Shown in pieces: positions 6,629 through 14,270 of a stretch of DNA of 15,262 nt. Below the pieces are notes generated by a model, which had not been told where the DNA came from, did no database searches, and saw only the letters and a list, made by a program, of their open reading frames with translations. This stretch comes from Flavobacterium sp. UBA6195. GTDB lineage: Bacteria > Bacteroidota > Bacteroidia > Flavobacteriales > Flavobacteriaceae. The position numbers and the translations under genes are program-made. The stretch lies in contig NZ_DITB01000083.1 of the NCBI RefSeq assembly GCF_002422095.1, forward strand, positions 1 through 15,262. Direction: 5' to 3'. Position 1 is the first letter of the stretch. Every line of letters starts with the position of its first letter.

Positions 6629-6675
6629 TTTCCGCATCACAATAAACAAATAAAAACAGATCTAAATTATTGATA

Positions 6676-9327
6676 ATGAAATCGCAAGACATTCGTAAAG
6701 CATACCTTAATTTTTTTGAATCAAAAGGACACTTAATTGTTCCTTCTGCGCCAATCGTTTTGAAAGACGACCCAACCTTGATGTTCAACAACTCGGGAAT
6801 GGCCCAATTCAAAGAATATTTCTTAGGCAATGGAACTCCAAAAAGCCCAAGAATCGCCGATACGCAAAAATGTCTTCGTGTTTCTGGAAAACACAATGAT
6901 TTGGAAGATGTAGGTTTTGATACTTATCACCACACCATGTTTGAAATGCTTGGAAACTGGTCGTTTGGCGATTATTTCAAGAAAGAAGCCTTAGCTTGGG
7001 CTTGGGAATTTCTTACTGAAGTTTTAAAGTTAGACAAAGACCGTTTGTATGTTTCTGTTTTTGAAGGAAATCCAGCAGAGAACGTTCCGTTTGACCAAGA
7101 AGCTTTTGATATTTGGAAGCAATACGTTTCAGAAGACCGAATCATTTTAGGAAATAAAAAAGATAACTTCTGGGAAATGGGCGACCAAGGTCCGTGTGGT
7201 CCATGTTCTGAAATTCATATCGATTTAAGAACGGATGCTGAAAGAAATGCAGTTTCAGGAAGAGATTTAGTTAATGCTGATCATCCGCAAGTAGTGGAAA
7301 TTTGGAACAACGTATTTATGGAATTCAACCGTAAAGCCGATGGCTCGTTAGAAAAATTACCAGCACAACACGTAGATACCGGAATGGGATTTGAGCGTTT
7401 GTGTATGGCAATGCAAAACGTAACTTCAAATTATGATACGGATGTTTTCACGCCGCTTATCGCGAAAGTTGAAGAAATTACAGGATTAAAATACACTTCA
7501 AATGATGCAATGACAAGTCGCGACTTGTCAATACAAGAAGAGCAAAACAAAACCAATATTGCGATTCGTGTAATTGTAGACCACGTTCGTGCGGTAGCTT
7601 TTGCTATTGCTGACGGACAATTACCTTCAAATACAGGTGCTGGTTATGTAATTCGTAGAATTTTACGTCGTGCGATTCGTTACGGATTTACGTTTTTAGG
7701 AACGAAAGAACCTTTTATTAATAAATTGGTTGAAGTTTTAGCGAATCAAATGGGCGAATTTTTCCCTGAGATTAAATCGCAACAACAATTGGTTACCAAT
7801 GTAATTCGTGAAGAAGAAGCGTCTTTCTTAAGAACTTTGGAACAAGGATTACAATTATTAGATAAAGTAGTTGCTGAAACATCTGGAAAAGAAGTTTCAG
7901 GAGAAAAAGTATTTGAATTGTATGATACTTTTGGTTTCCCGAAAGACTTAACGGCTTTAATTTTAAAAGAAAAAGGCTATTCGTTTAATGAAATTGAATT
8001 CGAAACCGAATTACAAAAACAAAAAGCGCGTTCTCGTGCAGCTTCTGAAGTAACGACCGATGACTGGAAAGTTTTAATTGATGGAAACGTGGAAACATTC
8101 GTTGGTTATGATCAAACGGAAAATAATGTAAAAATCACTAGAATTCGTAAAGTAGATTCTAAAAAAGATGGTGTTTTGTACCAAATTGTTTTAGATAATA
8201 CGCCGTTCTATCCAGAAGGTGGTGGACAAGTTGGAGATAAAGGAACATTAGTTTCTGCAAACGAAACCATCGAAATTATCGACACGAAAAAAGAAAACAA
8301 CTTAATATTACATTTCGCAAAACAACTTCCTGAAAATGTGGAAGCTGAATTTGTAGCCAAAGTAAATACCGATTTAAGAACTTCGACTTCTAAAAATCAC
8401 TCAGCTACGCATCTGATGCATTTGGCTTTAAGAACAATTTTAGGAACTCATGTGGAACAAAAAGGTTCATTGGTAAACCCAAATTACTTACGTTTCGACT
8501 TTTCGCATTTTTCTAAAGTAACGGATGAAGAATTACGTCAAGTAGAAGCTTTTGTAAATGCTAGAATTGAAGAGCAATTGCAATTAGTAGAACATAGAAA
8601 TATTCCAATCCAACAAGCGATGGCACAAGGTGCGATGGCTTTATTTGGAGAAAAATATGGCGACAATGTTCGTATGATTGAATTTGGAGACAGCAAAGAA
8701 TTATGTGGTGGAATTCACGTGAAAAACACGGCTGATATTTGGCATTTCAAAATTGTTTCAGAAGGAGCTGTAGCGGCTGGAATTCGTCGTATTGAGGCGA
8801 TTACGGGTGATGCGGTTAAAGATTTCTATAAAAATCAAGAAGATACTTTGGCAGAAATCAAAGAAGTATTGAAAAACCCACAAGATGTTTTAAAATCGGT
8901 GGCTTCTTTACAAGATGACAATGCAAAATTGAAAAAACTAGTAGAGCAATTACTAAAAGAAAAAATCGAAGGATTAAAGAATACGCTAGTTGCCGATTTT
9001 CAAGAAATCAATGGTATTCAATTTTTAGCTAAACAAGTAGATTTATCGATGAGTTCAACTAAAGATTTGGCACAAGCTATTGGAACTTCTAAACCAAATA
9101 CGTTTGTATTCTTAGCATCAGTTGAAGATAATGCACCAAACATTCACTGTTATATTTCAAAAGAATTGGTGGCTGAAAAAGGGTTAAACGCTGGAAACGT
9201 CATCAGAGAATTAGGAAAACTAATCGACGGAAACGGTGGTGGACAACCTTTCTTTGCATCTGGAAAAGGGAAAAATGTAGGTAGAATTAAAGAAGCGTTG
9301 GAGAAAGCAATAACATTTGTGAAATAA
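6676..9327 (+). CDS. alaS: Alanine--tRNA ligase
   Basis: AlaRS charges tRNA-Ala and hydrolyses mischarged Ser/Gly-tRNA. The 883-residue protein has the normal length and all parts. The class II catalytic core is at about 1-240 (MFNNSGMAQFK, MFEMLGNWSFGDYFK, GCGPCSE-type GPCGPCSE and DTGMGFERL). The tRNA-recognition helical region follows (GYVIRRILRRAIRYG). The editing domain has its zinc site complete (H575, H579, C677, H681 in HSATH and CGGIH). The C-terminal dimerisation/DHHA1 region ends in GNGGGQPFFASGKG. I start at ATG 6676, since the family begins MKSQDIR-like; an in-frame TTG two codons earlier is unlikely. It is divergent from the M23 peptidase and followed by its own terminator. Confidence 0.98.
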   Translation: MKSQDIRKAYLNFFESKGHLIVPSAPIVLKDDPTLMFNNSGMAQFKEYFLGNGTPKSPRIADTQKCLRVSGKHNDLEDVGFDTYHHTMFEMLGNWSFGDYFKKEALAWAWEFLTEVLKLDKDRLYVSVFEGNPAENVPFDQEAFDIWKQYVSEDRIILGNKKDNFWEMGDQGPCGPCSEIHIDLRTDAERNAVSGRDLVNADHPQVVEIWNNVFMEFNRKADGSLEKLPAQHVDTGMGFERLCMAMQNVTSNYDTDVFTPLIAKVEEITGLKYTSNDAMTSRDLSIQEEQNKTNIAIRVIVDHVRAVAFAIADGQLPSNTGAGYVIRRILRRAIRYGFTFLGTKEPFINKLVEVLANQMGEFFPEIKSQQQLVTNVIREEEASFLRTLEQGLQLLDKVVAETSGKEVSGEKVFELYDTFGFPKDLTALILKEKGYSFNEIEFETELQKQKARSRAASEVTTDDWKVLIDGNVETFVGYDQTENNVKITRIRKVDSKKDGVLYQIVLDNTPFYPEGGGQVGDKGTLVSANETIEIIDTKKENNLILHFAKQLPENVEAEFVAKVNTDLRTSTSKNHSATHLMHLALRTILGTHVEQKGSLVNPNYLRFDFSHFSKVTDEELRQVEAFVNARIEEQLQLVEHRNIPIQQAMAQGAMALFGEKYGDNVRMIEFGDSKELCGGIHVKNTADIWHFKIVSEGAVAAGIRRIEAITGDAVKDFYKNQEDTLAEIKEVLKNPQDVLKSVASLQDDNAKLKKLVEQLLKEKIEGLKNTLVADFQEINGIQFLAKQVDLSMSSTKDLAQAIGTSKPNTFVFLASVEDNAPNIHCYISKELVAEKGLNAGNVIRELGKLIDGNGGGQPFFASGKGKNVGRIKEALEKAITFVK

Positions 9328-9349
9328 AATAGAAACATTCTATATTATA

Positions 9350-9390
9350 AAAAAACCTACATTGATACAAAATCTTTGTAGGTTTTTTTT
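9350..9390 (+). terminator. Terminator of alaS
   Basis: CCTACA (9356-9361) pairs with TGTAGG (9377-9382). The stem is extended by the A-run before and T-run after, and the T-run has eight bases. The loop is 15 bases and contains a competing small hairpin (ACAAA/TTTGT). Confidence 0.8.
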
Positions 9391-9422
9391 CTATATTGCT
9401 AACCAATTGACAAACAAAAAAA

Positions 9423-10193
9423 ATGAAAAAACTACTTTACCTATTTAGCGCAGTTGCGCTAACTTTAACTTCTTGTTCAAGTGAAGATGATTCTAACAAT
9501 AATTCTTCCGATGTCACATTAATAAAAAAAATTATTCTAACATCTGATGATGAAGAAGATGATTCTTATTGGAACAATACAATAATCTTCACTTATAATG
9601 GAACTAAACTAGTTGAATCTAGAGAAGATGATAACTATAAAACTGTATATACTTACACTGGGGATTTAATTACTAAAATTGAATATTTTGACGGAACAGT
9701 TTTAGATGAGTATGATCTATTTTCTTACAACTCAAGTGGTAAATTAATAGAATATCGCTCTATTGGAAATGATTTTGAAGAAAAGTTTACTTATACTTAT
9801 AATAGTGATGGAACTGTTTCCGTTAACGAATATCAAGGAACAATTGGCAGTCCTACTCTGGTTCCGAGTTCACCTTACACATACACTTTTACAAATAACG
9901 AATTAACAGCTGATGATGATAGTATTTTTGTATATGAAGACAAAAATAACCCTTTTATGAATGTAACCGGATTTAAGGAATTAATGCTTCCTGAATTTGC
10001 TGATGACTATATGATTGCTTTTGGAAGAAACAAAATGATGACATCAACTTATGATGAGAGTAATACCTCTGAAGGGATTTTTGCAACTCATACTTACAAT
10101 TCAAGTAATTTCCCTAAATCATCTGTTATAAATGCTAATTTTACATTAGGTTCATTTATTGGAACTGTTAATGTTCAATATTTCTACAACTAA
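9423..10193 (+). CDS. Lipoprotein with beta-repeat body, probably surface-exposed
   Basis: I cannot assign a named family. The 256-residue protein begins with a lipoprotein signal peptide ending in LTSC, with the lipidated cysteine at 18. The next residues, SSEDDSNNNSS, resemble the Ser/acidic export signal that sends flavobacterial lipoproteins to the outer face of the outer membrane. The body is rich in Tyr, Thr, Asp and Asn. It shows short repeated strands of the form T-Y-N-x-x-G-x-L-x-E, for example FTYNGTKLVE, FSYNSSGKLIEY and YTYNSDGTVSVNEY, reminiscent of YD/RHS-type beta repeats found in many Bacteroidetes lipoproteins of unknown function. The ATG follows an A-run. It lies between two terminators and is probably transcribed alone. 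It is the most accessory-looking gene of the window. Confidence 0.88.
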   Translation: MKKLLYLFSAVALTLTSCSSEDDSNNNSSDVTLIKKIILTSDDEEDDSYWNNTIIFTYNGTKLVESREDDNYKTVYTYTGDLITKIEYFDGTVLDEYDLFSYNSSGKLIEYRSIGNDFEEKFTYTYNSDGTVSVNEYQGTIGSPTLVPSSPYTYTFTNNELTADDDSIFVYEDKNNPFMNVTGFKELMLPEFADDYMIAFGRNKMMTSTYDESNTSEGIFATHTYNSSNFPKSSVINANFTLGSFIGTVNVQYFYN

Positions 10194-10211
10194 ATTATTA
10201 AAAAAATAATG

Positions 10212-10248
10212 AATCCCGATAAACTTCAAACCTTATCGGGATTTTTTT
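10212..10248 (+). terminator. Bidirectional terminator between the lipoprotein and RidA-like genes
   Basis: AATCCCGATAA (10212-10222) pairs perfectly with TTATCGGGATT (10233-10243) over 11 bp, with a T-run on the plus side and an A-run before it that gives a T-run on the minus side. The plus-strand T-run enters the stop codon (10247-10249) of the RidA-like gene. Confidence 0.88.
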
Positions 10249-10618
10249 ATTCTACTACTGCAATTGCTTCAATCTCAATCAACCATTCTTTTCTGCCTAA
10301 ATTTTCTACGCCTACTAAAGTGCTTGCTGGATAATTTTCATTTCCTAGAAATTCCTTTCTAACTTTTCTGAAAATAGGCAAATCAATTTCAGGGTTAAAA
10401 TTTACGATGTACGTATTCATTTTTACTACATCTTTAAAACTCGCATTGCAATTTGTAAGTTGCTTTTCTAAATTTTGAAAAGTGGCAATGGTTTGTGCTT
10501 CTAAATTTGCACCATCACCTATTTGTCCAGAAATGTAAAGTGTTTTAAAATTTCCTGTTTTTACTACAACCATTTGAGAAAAACCTTCATTAGGTTCGAT
10601 ATATTCTTTTTCAATCAT
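10247..10618 (-). CDS. RidA-like (YjgF/YER057c/UK114) family protein without the catalytic arginine
   Basis: A 123-residue protein with the small trimeric RidA fold: FKTLYISGQIG (24-34), a central helix with TIATFQNLEKQL, VVKMNTYI (64-71), FRKVRKEFLG and the C-terminal IEIEAIAVVE. True RidA removes reactive 2-aminoacrylate using an arginine in a PAR motif near the C-terminus. Here the matching place reads PASTLVGVE, with serine where the arginine should be, so normal imine deaminase activity is not expected. The glutamate of EIEAIA is kept. I start at ATG 10618. The reading frame is open for 25 more codons to a TTG at 10693, but that extension is basic, unlike the family, and would run nearly to the divergent GSCFA start. 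It is convergent with the lipoprotein gene. Confidence 0.85.
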   Translation of the reverse strand: MIEKEYIEPNEGFSQMVVVKTGNFKTLYISGQIGDGANLEAQTIATFQNLEKQLTNCNASFKDVVKMNTYIVNFNPEIDLPIFRKVRKEFLGNENYPASTLVGVENLGRKEWLIEIEAIAVVE

Positions 10619-10671
10619 TTGTATGGTATTAAATCTTGAGTAAAAATACTCGTTTTTTGTAAAAAGTAGTT

Positions 10672-10679
10672 TAAATTTG
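10672..10679 (+). promoter_or_regulatory. -7 promoter element of the GSCFA gene
   Basis: TAAATTTG matches TAnnTTTG and ends 19 bases before the TTG start at 10699, the same distance as in era. The -33 region is not convincing: TTTG at 10656-10659 is too close. Confidence 0.4.
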
Positions 10680-10698
10680 GACTTTAAACCCAACTGAT

Positions 10699-11649
10699 TT
10701 GCAATTCACCACCAAAATACCCGTTCAAAAAAGCAATTTTCCAATCGATTACGATTCGAAAGTTATGTTATTGGGTTCGTGTTTTGCGGAAAATATGGGT
10801 AAAAAGTTTGATTATTTTAAATTTCAAGCTACTACCAATCCGTTTGGAATTATTTTTAATGCGGTTTCTTTAGAAAAGTTAATCCGTCGCGCTGTTGAAA
10901 ATAGAACTTTTACCGAAAACGATATTTTCTTTCATAACGATTTATGGCATTGCTATGAAGTACATTCGGAACTATCAAATTCGGATAAAGATGCCTTTTT
11001 AGAATCTTTAAACGATATAATCCGTTCCACAAATAAACAATTAAACGATTCAACACACATTATAATTACGCTAGGAACGTCGTGGGTGTATCGAAATATA
11101 GAAACAAACGAAATTGTCGCCAACTGTCACAAAGTCCCTCAAAAGCAGTTTACAAAAGAATTGTTGTCGATTCATCAAACCGAAGAAAGTTTACAAAGTA
11201 TTATTTCATTAATTCATTCGGTGAATCCAAACTGCAATTTTATTTTTACGGTTTCTCCTGTACGCCATATAAAAGATGGATTTACAGAAAACACGCTAAG
11301 TAAAGCGCATTTGATTGCAGCAATTCACAAAACAATCACAAATCACAAATCACACATCACCTATTTCCCATCTTACGAAATTATGATGGACGAATTGCGT
11401 GATTATCGTTTTTACGCTGAAGATATGTTGCATCCGAATCAAACTGCAATCGATTATATTTGGATTCAATTCTTTGAAAATTATATTTCTGAATCGGTGT
11501 TTGGATTGATGAATGAGATTTGCTCTATTCAAAAAGGATTGCAACATCGTCCGTTTAATCCGAATACGGAAAGTCATCAAAAATTCGTATTGACGTTAGA
11601 AGAAAAAATGAAGAGAATAAATGAAAGGCTGCCCACTATTCAATTCTAA
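10699..11649 (+). CDS. GSCFA domain protein (SGNH hydrolase-like), TTG start
   Basis: GSCFA proteins are common in Bacteroidetes and resemble SGNH/GDSL hydrolases. Their substrate is unknown. This 316-residue copy has the defining motif LGSCFAENMG (25-34), TTNPFG (45-50), LGTSWV (125-130), FTVSPVRH (183-190) and a C-terminal EDMLHPN (241-247) corresponding to the Asp/His block of the SGNH triad. So S27, D242 and H245 are candidate catalytic residues. There is no signal peptide, so it is probably cytoplasmic. There is no ATG before the GSCFA motif except one at residue 23, which would delete the conserved N-terminal strand. The upstream frame is closed by a TAA at 10672-10674. The TTG at 10699 gives the family's usual N-terminus (MQFTTKIPVQKSNFPIDYDS). 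Confidence 0.9.
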   Translation: MQFTTKIPVQKSNFPIDYDSKVMLLGSCFAENMGKKFDYFKFQATTNPFGIIFNAVSLEKLIRRAVENRTFTENDIFFHNDLWHCYEVHSELSNSDKDAFLESLNDIIRSTNKQLNDSTHIIITLGTSWVYRNIETNEIVANCHKVPQKQFTKELLSIHQTEESLQSIISLIHSVNPNCNFIFTVSPVRHIKDGFTENTLSKAHLIAAIHKTITNHKSHITYFPSYEIMMDELRDYRFYAEDMLHPNQTAIDYIWIQFFENYISESVFGLMNEICSIQKGLQHRPFNPNTESHQKFVLTLEEKMKRINERLPTIQF

Positions 11650-11673
11650 AAATACGAAAAAAATCGTATTTTA
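11649..11673 (+). terminator. Terminator of the GSCFA gene
   Basis: AAAATACGA (11649-11657) pairs with TCGTATTTT (11664-11672) around an A6 loop, starting at the GSCFA stop codon. The 9-bp stem ends in a short T-run, so it is moderate in strength. Confidence 0.65.
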
Positions 11674-11720
11674 AATGAAAGAAGATAGCTTGATATTTAT
11701 TTCATAAAACAATTAAAAAT

Positions 11721-11834
11721 ATGAAGTTAGCGTTCACAAAATTTATTAGAAAAAATAAAATCGCAATAATTATAGTTATTATTGCGATTGCTTGTTTACT
11801 TTTGAATTGCTATAATTTGTGGTTCTGTAATTAA
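11721..11834 (+). CDS. Possible 37-residue membrane peptide
   Basis: A short frame begins at ATG 11721 after an A-rich leader. It encodes MKLAFTKFIRKNK followed by a hydrophobic stretch IAIIIVIIAIACLLL and ends in NLWFCN, with three cysteines (25, 30, 36). That is the shape of a single-helix membrane peptide with a basic cytoplasmic N-terminus. Against it: the centre is a perfect inverted repeat (11759-11789) that also works as a terminator for the ABC-F gene. The hydrophobic codons may simply be the AT-rich arms of that hairpin, and no -7 promoter box is seen. The frame overlaps the ABC-F stop codon by three bases. I recognise no homologue. Confidence 0.3.
   Translation: MKLAFTKFIRKNKIAIIIVIIAIACLLLNCYNLWFCN
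11740..11789 (-). terminator. Terminator of the ABC-F gene
   Basis: AATCGCAATAAT (11759-11770) pairs perfectly with ATTATTGCGATT (11778-11789) across a 7-base loop. On the minus strand the hairpin is followed by TTTATTTTTTCT. It lies 41 bases after the ABC-F stop codon. On the plus strand the following sequence is less T-rich. Confidence 0.75.
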
Positions 11835-13753
11835 CTATTCAATTCTTCAATTTCTAGCTGAACTATTTCCCAATCTTCTAAAAGTTGTTCCAACTCTTTT
11901 TTCTTTTTTTCGTAAGCTGCAAAAAACGTAGCATCTTCGATATGTTTATCGTAGTTTGAAGCCAGTGCTTTATCATCGGCTTGAATGGCTTTTTCTAATT
12001 GCTGAATTTGACTTTCGATTTTACTCAGCTTGTTTTGTAATGCTTTCGCTTTCTTTTGATCTTCGTATGAGATGCTTTTTACAGCTTTCGCATTTTGAGA
12101 TTGTGCATTCACTACGACATCTTTCTTTTCAATTTCACGCATATTCATAGCGTTTTTCTGTTCTAAGAAGAAATTGATATCGCCTAAATATTCTCTGATT
12201 TTTTGATCTTTGAATTCGTATACTATATTTGACATTCCTTGCAAGAAATCACGATCGTGAGACACTAACAACAATGTTCCTTCAAATTGCTGTAAAGCGG
12301 CTTTTAAAACGTTTTTAGACTTAATATCCAAGTGATTTGTTGGTTCATCCATTACTAAGACATTAATCGGTTGTAAAAGCAATTTACAAAGCGCCAAACG
12401 ATTTCGCTCTCCTCCCGAAAGTACTTTAACTTTCTTCTCTACTTCATCACCACGGAATAAAAACGCTCCCAACATATCACGCACTTTTGAACGATTCGTA
12501 TCGGTTGCGGCTTCTAACATTGTATCTAACAATGTTTTTTCTCCATCTAAATATTCTGCTTGATTTTGAGCAAAATACCCTAATTGCACATTGTGTCCGA
12601 GTTTTATGGTTCCTTCGTATTCAAATTCGTTTACGATTGCTTTCATAAACGTAGATTTTCCTTGACCGTTTTGCCCAACAAATGCTACTTTACTTCCACG
12701 TTCTACTAAAAGCGAAATATCTTTTAAGATTACTTTATCGCCATACGCTTTGGTAACGTGTTCCGCCTCTACCACTACTCTTCCTGGCGTTTGCGAAACT
12801 GGAAATGAAATATTCATCACCGAATTATCGTCTTCATCAACTTCAATTCGTTCTACTTTATCTAATTTTTTAATCAACGATTGCGCCATCGATGCTTTAG
12901 AAGCTTTGGCTCTAAATTTCTCGATTAACTTTTCAGTTTCTTCAATTTTTTTGGCTTGATTTTTCTGAGTTGCCAATTGCTTTTCTCGAATTTCCTGACG
13001 CAACACTAAATATTCCGAATACGGTTTACTAAAATCGTAAGCTTTTCCTAATGAGATTTCAATCGTACGATTTGTTACATTATCCAAAAACATTTTATCG
13101 TGCGAAACGATTACCACAACTCCAGGGAAATTTCGTAAAAATCCTTCTAACCAAATAATACTTTCAATATCCAAGTGGTTCGTAGGCTCATCTAAAAGCA
13201 AAATATCGTTAGATTGTAATAATAATTTTGCTAATTCAATACGCATTCTCCATCCTCCTGAAAAAGTATCGGTTTGATTGTCGAAATCCTCTCTTTTGAA
13301 TCCAAGGCCTAAAAGAATTTTCTCTGTATCTCCAACATAATTATATCCTCCAAGAACTTCGTAATGATGCGTAACATCACTTAATTCCTCAATTAAATCA
13401 GAATATTCCTGACTTTCATAATCGGTTCTAGTTATTAATTGATGATTGATTTCGTCGATTCGGAATTCGGCACGTTTGATTTCTTCAAAAGCCATATAAG
13501 CTTCTTCTAAAACCGTTCTTCCTTTAACAAAATCAATATCCTGACGAAGAAATCCGATTTTTACTTCTTTTTCAGTTGCAATAGTTCCACTGTCTGGTTT
13601 AAAATCACCCGCAAGCATTTTCAACATGGTTGATTTTCCTGCACCATTTTTCCCAACAAGACCTACTCTGTCACCAGAACCTAATCTAAAAGTTACTTCT
13701 TCAAAAAGATAGGTTCCACCAAATGAAACCGATAAATTATGTATGTTTAGCAT
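11831..13753 (-). CDS. ABC-F family ATP-binding cassette protein (Uup/YheS-like)
   Basis: ABC-F proteins have two ATPase cassettes and no membrane domain. They bind the ribosomal E site to relieve stalled states, and some protect from antibiotics. The 640-residue product has cassette 1 with Walker A GKNGAGKST (34-42), signature SGGWRMR (165-171), Walker B LLLDEPTNHLD (185-195) and switch H218. A charged linker at about 240-310 is the arm/linker that contacts the ribosome. Cassette 2 has GQNGQGKST (360-368), LSGGERNR (445-452), VLVMDEPTNHLD (465-476) and H499. The C-terminal tail (about 570-640) is a predicted coiled coil, as in Uup. Both ATP sites look active. I cannot tell a housekeeping factor from a resistance factor, but the core-gene context favours housekeeping. 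It is divergent from the DUF983 gene. Confidence 0.94.
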   Translation of the reverse strand: MLNIHNLSVSFGGTYLFEEVTFRLGSGDRVGLVGKNGAGKSTMLKMLAGDFKPDSGTIATEKEVKIGFLRQDIDFVKGRTVLEEAYMAFEEIKRAEFRIDEINHQLITRTDYESQEYSDLIEELSDVTHHYEVLGGYNYVGDTEKILLGLGFKREDFDNQTDTFSGGWRMRIELAKLLLQSNDILLLDEPTNHLDIESIIWLEGFLRNFPGVVVIVSHDKMFLDNVTNRTIEISLGKAYDFSKPYSEYLVLRQEIREKQLATQKNQAKKIEETEKLIEKFRAKASKASMAQSLIKKLDKVERIEVDEDDNSVMNISFPVSQTPGRVVVEAEHVTKAYGDKVILKDISLLVERGSKVAFVGQNGQGKSTFMKAIVNEFEYEGTIKLGHNVQLGYFAQNQAEYLDGEKTLLDTMLEAATDTNRSKVRDMLGAFLFRGDEVEKKVKVLSGGERNRLALCKLLLQPINVLVMDEPTNHLDIKSKNVLKAALQQFEGTLLLVSHDRDFLQGMSNIVYEFKDQKIREYLGDINFFLEQKNAMNMREIEKKDVVVNAQSQNAKAVKSISYEDQKKAKALQNKLSKIESQIQQLEKAIQADDKALASNYDKHIEDATFFAAYEKKKKELEQLLEDWEIVQLEIEELNS

Positions 13754-13757
13754 ATTG

Positions 13758-13775
13758 ATTGTTACAATTGTTACA
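13758..13775. repeat. Tandem 9-bp repeat before the ABC-F start codon
   Basis: ATTGTTACA occurs twice without a gap (13758-13766, 13767-13775). A third partial copy, ATTGTTA, is at 13782-13788. The repeats fill the short divergent space between the ABC-F and DUF983 genes. Confidence 0.55.
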
Positions 13776-13795
13776 CAAAGAATTGTTAGTTATTG

Positions 13796-13803
13796 TACCT
13801 TTG
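13796..13803 (+). promoter_or_regulatory. -7 promoter element of the DUF983 gene
   Basis: TACCTTTG, identical to the era box, ends 17 bases before the ATG at 13821. No TTTG is seen at the usual -33 distance; TTG at 13768-13770 is 25 bases away. Confidence 0.5.
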
Positions 13804-13820
13804 TGTAAAATATTTTGCAA

Positions 13821-14234
13821 ATGTTAAAAAAAGGATCCAAATTAAATAGTATTTTAACAGGAAGTTGTCCAACTTGCCATGAAGAAAGCATGTATTTAGA
13901 CAAAAATCCGTATAATGTTCTAAATGTGTACAAAATGCATGAAAATTGTAGTCATTGTGGAACTAAATATAAAATTGAACCCTCATTTTTTTATGGGGCT
14001 ATGTATGTAAGTTATGCCTTAGGAATTGCGTTTGGCGTAGCTGCATTTATTATCACTTATTTCTTTGTTGGAGAAAAGAATTTGGTAAACAATTTTATCG
14101 CAATAATCATTACTTTAATAGTATTTATGCCGGTAATTATGAGATTATCTAGAAATATATGGATAAATCTGTTCATGAGTTACGACAAAGATTGGAAACA
14201 ACACAAGGGCGAAAAGAAAGCCACACTTAGATAA
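13821..14234 (+). CDS. DUF983 family zinc-ribbon membrane protein
   Basis: A 137-residue protein of the DUF983 family, whose function is unknown. The N-terminal part has a zinc ribbon made of CPTC (C16, C19) and CSHC (C43, C46). Two membrane helices follow, at about 58-82 and 90-108, and then a short basic cytoplasmic tail. The motif PSFFYGAMYVSYALG leading into the first helix is typical. I use ATG 13821 rather than the TTG two codons before. The -7 box at 13796-13803 fits this start. It is divergent from the ABC-F gene and convergent with the oxidoreductase gene. Confidence 0.92.
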   Translation: MLKKGSKLNSILTGSCPTCHEESMYLDKNPYNVLNVYKMHENCSHCGTKYKIEPSFFYGAMYVSYALGIAFGVAAFIITYFFVGEKNLVNNFIAIIITLIVFMPVIMRLSRNIWINLFMSYDKDWKQHKGEKKATLR

Positions 14235-14236
14235 TT

Positions 14237-14270
14237 AAAAAACCGAAACAAATTAGTTTCGGTTTTTTTT
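14237..14270 (+). terminator. Terminator of the DUF983 gene, containing the convergent gene's stop codon
   Basis: AAAAAACCGAAAC (14237-14249) pairs with GTTTCGGTTTTTT (14256-14268), a 13-bp stem with a 6-base loop and a T-run on both strands. The loop contains TTA at 14253-14255, which is the TAA stop of the oxidoreductase gene on the minus strand. So one arm encodes that protein's last residues. Confidence 0.88.

Noticed and set aside
10638..10659. GAGTA/TACTC hairpin with T-run as a plus-strand terminator
   Set aside because: Only five pairs, and no plus-strand gene ends just before it; probably chance in the divergent promoter region.
10619..10693. 25-residue N-terminal extension of the RidA-like protein
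   Set aside because: The extension starts at a TTG, is basic and unlike the family, and would leave no room for regulation of the divergent GSCFA gene.
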